Assembly (NCBI GenBank): GCA_946480605.1
Contig: CAMLKW010000035.1
Location: 1-26,517 of the forward strand
DNA length: 26,517 nt
Direction: 5' to 3'
Source of the DNA: an uncultured Roseateles sp.
Lineage (GTDB): Bacteria; Pseudomonadota; Gammaproteobacteria; Burkholderiales; Burkholderiaceae
In this document: one piece after another, positions 23,259-26,517 of the stretch
Layout: every line of letters starts with the position of its first letter
Numbering within the stretch: position 1 is the first letter of the stretch
Program-made: the position numbers and the translations under genes
Notes under the pieces: model-generated
Told to the model about the DNA's origin: nothing
What the model saw: the letters and a program-made list of their open reading frames with translations, nothing else
Databases searched by the model: none

Positions 23259-23806
23259 CAGAGGAGTGCCGTCGGGTAGAAGAAGGGGGCGGTCGGCAGG
23301 TTGTCCTTGCCTAGCGTCTTCAGGTACATCATCTTGATGCTCTTGAAGTTCAGGGTCCAGGTCTCGGTCACCTCCTTGGAGAGTCCGTCGTCCGATACCT
23401 CCAGCGCGCAGCTGGCGAAATGGCCCATGGTGCAGACCAGCGTGAAGCCGGGCTGGTGGATGGCGCGGCCCTGCTGCTTGATGTGCAGCACCGTGATTGA
23501 GGCGCTGACGACGGGCAGGTGATTGTCCAGGCAGAAGTGCATCTGCGACGAGGCCACGTCGAAGCGCTTCTTGAAGGTCAGCGGCTCCATCTTGATGGAG
23601 ACCGACTTGCCCAGCCCCGCCATCGAGGCCGCGGCGGCCGCGACGGCGGCCAACCCGCTGCCCTTGCTCTTGGGGTCCTTCAGGGCCTTCATGCCCCAGC
23701 CGAACTCCAGCAGCTCGACAGAGCCTTCGGCGCCCTCGAGCAGGCCTTCGCCCACCACCGGCCCGGCGCCGGTGATGAGTTGCATGAAGATGTTCGAACG
23801 GCTCAT
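23258..23806 (-). CDS. Hcp-like paralogue (182 aa) with Ala-rich loop insertion
   Basis: An Hcp-family protein: MSRSNIFMQLITG start, SVELLEFGWGM strand, LTFKKRFDVASSQMHFCL, VSASITVLHI and VTETWTLNFKSIKMMYLKTL at the end. A loop at about residues 39-70 contains an unusual small-residue hydrophobic run (SGLAAVAAAAASMAGLG). It is more divergent from standard Hcp than the 166-residue protein upstream, and has three Cys. I start at the ATG at 23806, because GAGGGG lies five bases upstream and the preceding sequence is repeat A4. It is translationally coupled to the next Hcp-like gene. Confidence 0.82.
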   Translation of the reverse strand: MSRSNIFMQLITGAGPVVGEGLLEGAEGSVELLEFGWGMKALKDPKSKGSGLAAVAAAAASMAGLGKSVSIKMEPLTFKKRFDVASSQMHFCLDNHLPVVSASITVLHIKQQGRAIHQPGFTLVCTMGHFASCALEVSDDGLSKEVTETWTLNFKSIKMMYLKTLGKDNLPTAPFFYPTALL

Positions 23807-23810
23807 GTGG

Positions 23811-23926
23811 ACCCCTCGTCCGCCGAGTACGCCGGCCGGTCCCCCGAGGGGACGGCGATGCCCGCGGGATCGACCCGCGGCCACATCGCCCACGCGGGCC
23901 GGCTTGGGGCGGCCCGGCGCTCGGCC
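23811..23926 (-). repeat. Family A structured intergenic repeat, copy A4
   Basis: It lies between hcp and the second Hcp-like gene, in the same orientation as A2. The outer stem GGCGATG (23854-23860) with CATCGCC (23884-23890) is kept. The inner stem is instead CCCGCGGG with CCCGCGG around ATCGA, so three base pairs differ from A2 with pairing preserved. The end nearest the gene reads ACGAGGGGT. Confidence 0.88.
23812..23817 (-). promoter_or_regulatory. Ribosome binding site for the second Hcp-like gene, part of repeat A4
   Basis: GAGGGG lies five bases upstream of the ATG at 23806 and is the conserved end of the family A repeat. Confidence 0.65.
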
Positions 23927-23963
23927 CGAGATGCGAACCCGAACAAGACGTTTGGCAAAAGGA

Positions 23964-24464
23964 TCAAGCCGAGGGCGAGGCCGTGCCGGCAGGGATGTCC
24001 CAGTTGTAGGTCTTGGCGGCCTGCAGCTTGCCGGTCTTGTTGTCCTGCGGCTTGTATTCGATCTTGACGGTCTTGAAGACCATCTCGACCTTCTGCAGGA
24101 CAGAGCCTTCCTCGGTGCCGTTCTGCTGCACCTTGGTGATGAACACGCCTTCCATGGTCATCGTGAAGTAGGTCTCGGGCGTGGCCGAGCCGGTGGTCTT
24201 CATCATCTGCAGCTCGACCTTGGGGAAGGCCTTGCCGGTACAGATGTAGCCCATGATGACCGTGGAGGACGTGTCGAAGTAGTGCTCCCAGTTCATCTTG
24301 CCGGGGTTGGGCTTGCCGACCGAGGCGCCGCCGCCCTTGGTCCAGCTGGTCTCGGCTTCGATTTCCCAGTCCCAGCCCTGGATCTCGATCCACTTCTCCT
24401 TGCCCTTCTGGATGGACTCGCCATCGGCCTTGTCGAAGAAGGTGATGAATGCATTGACTGCCAT
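23964..24464 (-). CDS. hcp: Hcp (TssD) inner-tube protein
   Basis: A 166-residue standard Hcp that forms the hexameric rings of the T6SS inner tube and is secreted. It has MAVNAFITFFDKADGES, KWIEIQGWDWEIEAETSW, the loop with NWEHYFDTSS, YFTMTMEGVFITKV and EMVFKTVKIEYKPQD. It follows tssC by 96 bases and has an excellent ribosome binding site, consistent with high expression. Length fits the family. Confidence 0.95.
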   Translation of the reverse strand: MAVNAFITFFDKADGESIQKGKEKWIEIQGWDWEIEAETSWTKGGGASVGKPNPGKMNWEHYFDTSSTVIMGYICTGKAFPKVELQMMKTTGSATPETYFTMTMEGVFITKVQQNGTEEGSVLQKVEMVFKTVKIEYKPQDNKTGKLQAAKTYNWDIPAGTASPSA

Positions 24465-24471
24465 GTTGTTG

Positions 24472-24477
24472 CTCCTT
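24472..24477 (-). promoter_or_regulatory. Strong ribosome binding site of hcp
   Basis: AAGGAG lies seven bases before the hcp ATG at 24464. It is the best match to the anti-Shine-Dalgarno sequence among the ATG starts in this window. Confidence 0.75.
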
Positions 24478-24560
24478 TAGAGGTTCAGATTGCGCGGGAT
24501 GCGGTGTTGGTGTGAGGTGACCCGTCCTGCTCCCGCGCCGGGCGAGTTCTCGGTGTCAGA

Positions 24561-26054
24561 TCAGCTCGACTTCTCGGACGGCAGCTTGGAGACCAGGCGC
24601 AGCGATACGGTCAGGCCTTCGAGCTGGTAGTGGGGCTTCAGGTAGAACTTGGACTGGTAGTAGCCGGGCGCGCCGTCCACTTCCGACACCTCGACCTGCG
24701 CGGCCGCCAGCGGGCGCGTGGCCTTGGTCTCTTCCGACGAGTTCATCGGGTCGCCGTCGACGTAGTTCAGGATCCAGCTGTTCAGCCAGTCTTCCATCGC
24801 ATCGCGCGACTTGAACGAGCCCACCTTGTCGCGCACGATGCACTTCAGGTAGTGGGCGAAGCGGTTGCAGGCGAACAGGTAGGGCAGGCGGGCGGCCAGC
24901 GCGGCGTTGGCGGTCGCGTCGGCGTCGTCGTACTCCTGGGGCTTTTGCAGCGACTGGCCGCTGATGAAGGCCGCGAAGTCGCTGTTCTTGCGGTGCACCA
25001 TCGACAGGAAGCCGTTCTTGCTCAGCTCGGCCTCGCGGCGGTCGGAGATGGCGATCTCGGTCGGGCACTTCATGTCCACGCCGCCGTCGTCCGTCGGGAA
25101 GCTGTGCGTGGGCAGGTTGGTGACGGCGCCGCCGGACTCGATGCCGCGGATGCGCGAGCACCAGCCGTACTGCTTGAACGAGTTGTTGACGTTCACCGCC
25201 ATCGCGTAGGCCGCGTTGGACCAGGTGTACTTGTTGTGGTCGGCGCCCTCGGTGTCTTCCTCGAACGCGAATTCGTCCACCGGTGCGGTCTTGGCGCCAT
25301 AGGGCACGCGCGACAGGAAGCGCGGCATGCAAAGGGCCAGGTAGCGGGCGTCGTCGCTCTCGCGCAGCGAGCGCCAGGCGGCGTATTCGGGCGTCGTGAA
25401 GATCTTGGTCAGGTCGCGCGGGTTGGCCAGCTCCTGCCAGCTTTCCATCTGCATGACGCTGGGCGCGGCACCGGTCAGGAAGGGCGCGTGCGCGGCGGCG
25501 GCGATCTTGGACATCTCGCCCAGCAGCTCGACGTCGGGCGGCGTGTGGTCGAAGTGGTAGTCGCCCACCAGGCAGCCGTAGGGCTCGCCACCGAACTGGC
25601 CGTACTCCTCTTCATAAAGGCGCTTGAAGATGGGCGACTGGTCCCAGGCCGTGCCCTTGAAGCGCTTCAGCGTCTTGCCCAGGTCGGCCTTGGACACGTT
25701 CATCACGCGGATCTTGAGCTGCTCGTCGGTCTCGGTGTTGTTGACGAGGTAGTGCAGGCCGCGCCAGGCGGACTCCAGCTTCTGGAAGTCCTCGTGGTGC
25801 ATGATCAGGTTGATCTGCTCCGTGAGCTTGGCGTCGATGGCCGCGATCATGGACTCGATGGTCTTGACGGCGTCATCGCTGAGCAGCGCCGTGTTGGACA
25901 GCGCCTGCTGCGCCAGCGTCTGCACCGCCTGCGCGACGGCGCCGCGCGCCTCGTCGGTCTTGGGCTTGAATTCCTTGTTCAGCAGCGCCGCGAAGTCGTT
26001 GCCTTCGAAGGTCACGCCCGCCAGGGCCGATGCTGACTGTTCCGCTTGGGTCAT
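24561..26054 (-). CDS. tssC: TssC (VipB/ImpC) contractile sheath large subunit
   Basis: A 497-residue sheath protein. Family motifs are clear: HHEDFQKLESAWRGLHYLV, the LYEEEYGQFGGEPYGCLVGDY region, AAHAPFLTGAAPSVM, ARYLALCMPRFLSRVPYG and FACNRFAHYLKCIVRDKVGS. It pairs with TssB to form the sheath that contracts around Hcp. It starts 32 bases after tssB, with GGAG nine bases before its ATG. Length is normal. Confidence 0.97.
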   Translation of the reverse strand: MTQAEQSASALAGVTFEGNDFAALLNKEFKPKTDEARGAVAQAVQTLAQQALSNTALLSDDAVKTIESMIAAIDAKLTEQINLIMHHEDFQKLESAWRGLHYLVNNTETDEQLKIRVMNVSKADLGKTLKRFKGTAWDQSPIFKRLYEEEYGQFGGEPYGCLVGDYHFDHTPPDVELLGEMSKIAAAAHAPFLTGAAPSVMQMESWQELANPRDLTKIFTTPEYAAWRSLRESDDARYLALCMPRFLSRVPYGAKTAPVDEFAFEEDTEGADHNKYTWSNAAYAMAVNVNNSFKQYGWCSRIRGIESGGAVTNLPTHSFPTDDGGVDMKCPTEIAISDRREAELSKNGFLSMVHRKNSDFAAFISGQSLQKPQEYDDADATANAALAARLPYLFACNRFAHYLKCIVRDKVGSFKSRDAMEDWLNSWILNYVDGDPMNSSEETKATRPLAAAQVEVSEVDGAPGYYQSKFYLKPHYQLEGLTVSLRLVSKLPSEKSS

Positions 26055-26086
26055 GTGTGGACTCCGGTCGTATCAGTGATCTGGGA

Positions 26087-26517
26087 TTACTCGGACTTGG
26101 GCGCGTCGGTCAGCGTCTTCAGCAGCGTGGGATCGGCCAGCACCTTGGCGATCAGGTCGCCGGCGCCGCTCTTGCCGTCCATGTAGGTGATCAGGTTGGA
26201 CAGCTGCTGGCGGGCCTCCAGCAGCTTGCTCAGGCCCTCGACCTTGCGCGCCACGGCGGCGGGCGAGAAGTCGTCCATGCTCTCGAAGGTGATGTCCACC
26301 GGCAGGCTGCCCTCGCCGGTCAGCGTGTTCTCGACGTTGAAGGCCACGCGCGGCTTCATGGACTTCATGCGCGAGTCGAAGTTGTCGACATCGATCTCGA
26401 GGAACTTGCGGTCGGCCACCGGCGGCAGCGGGTCTTCCGGCTTGCCCGACAGGTCGGCCATGACGCCCATCACGAAGGGCAGCTGCACCTTCTTCTCGGC
26501 GCCGTACAGCTCCACGT
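26087..26517 (-). CDS. tssB: TssB (VipA/ImpB) contractile sheath small subunit, N-terminus cut by window
   Basis: The visible 143 residues include the conserved KKVQLPFVMGVMADLSG, FLEIDVDNFDSRMKSMKPRVAF, LPVDITFESMDDFSPAAVA and the helix LLEARQQLSNLITYMDGK. The reading frame continues past the window edge. About 20-30 residues, including the N-terminal helix that TagJ binds in other systems, are missing. It is the first sheath gene and is followed by tssC. TssA, often nearby, is not visible. Confidence 0.95.
   Translation of the reverse strand, partial: VELYGAEKKVQLPFVMGVMADLSGKPEDPLPPVADRKFLEIDVDNFDSRMKSMKPRVAFNVENTLTGEGSLPVDITFESMDDFSPAAVARKVEGLSKLLEARQQLSNLITYMDGKSGAGDLIAKVLADPTLLKTLTDAPKSE

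Noticed and set aside
1..26517. CRISPR array, tRNA or rRNA genes
   Set aside because: No regularly spaced direct repeats and no cloverleaf or rRNA-like stretches were seen; the window is filled by protein genes and short repeats.

Overview
The window is almost entirely one type VI secretion system (T6SS) locus from a GC-rich bacterium. The gene order follows the imp/H1-like arrangement: TssB-TssC-Hcp, then TagJ-TssE-TssF-TssG-ClpV, VgrG, Fha, PP2C phosphatase and TssK-TssL-TssM. Third-position codon use is strongly G/C biased, and GC-rich hairpin repeats fill the gaps between genes. Together these suggest a betaproteobacterium of the order Burkholderiales; a Roseateles/Rubrivivax-like lineage is a guess from style, not a demonstrated assignment. 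Both window ends cut genes: TssM at the left and TssB at the right.

Layout, read in the main direction of transcription (minus strand, right to left). Block 1 (26517-23258) has the sheath genes tssB and tssC, a standard Hcp and an Hcp-like paralogue. It continues with a third Hcp-like protein carrying a long charged helical insertion (22419-23258) and a Cys-rich zinc-ribbon protein (21680-22261). Block 2 (21596-14592) has the baseplate and recycling genes tagJ, tssE, tssF, tssG and tssH/clpV, tightly packed and often overlapping. Block 3 (14436-8354) is the spike module: a VgrG with a roughly 260-residue Ala-rich tail, a DUF4123 adaptor starting at TTG, and two proteins I cannot name. Block 4 (8167-5274) is the post-translational control module, an FHA protein and a PP2C phosphatase, plus a small PAAR-like DUF4280 protein. 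Block 5 (3318-1) is the membrane complex and its baseplate connector: TssK, TssL with a fused OmpA/peptidoglycan-binding domain, and the start of TssM.

Two genes on the opposite strand (3476-5219) sit between blocks 4 and 5. One is a secreted OmpA-domain protein. The other is a Lys-rich protein with the His/Cys signature of clan CD (caspase/C80/DUF4347-like) peptidases, a candidate effector. The divergent gap upstream of tssK (3319-3475) holds a 61-bp symmetric palindrome and a terminator-like hairpin, a plausible control region for the membrane-complex operon.

The gaps inside the minus-strand gene array are occupied by two families of structured repeats. Family A has four copies, two in each orientation, and its hairpin stems change in a compensatory way. 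Family B has two copies, each lying directly against a start codon.

Of the core T6SS genes, TssB, C, D, E, F, G, H, I, K, L and M are present in whole or part. TssA and TssJ are not seen, nor are a PpkA kinase or TagF; these may lie outside the window. No tRNA, rRNA, CRISPR array, transposase or integrase was recognised.
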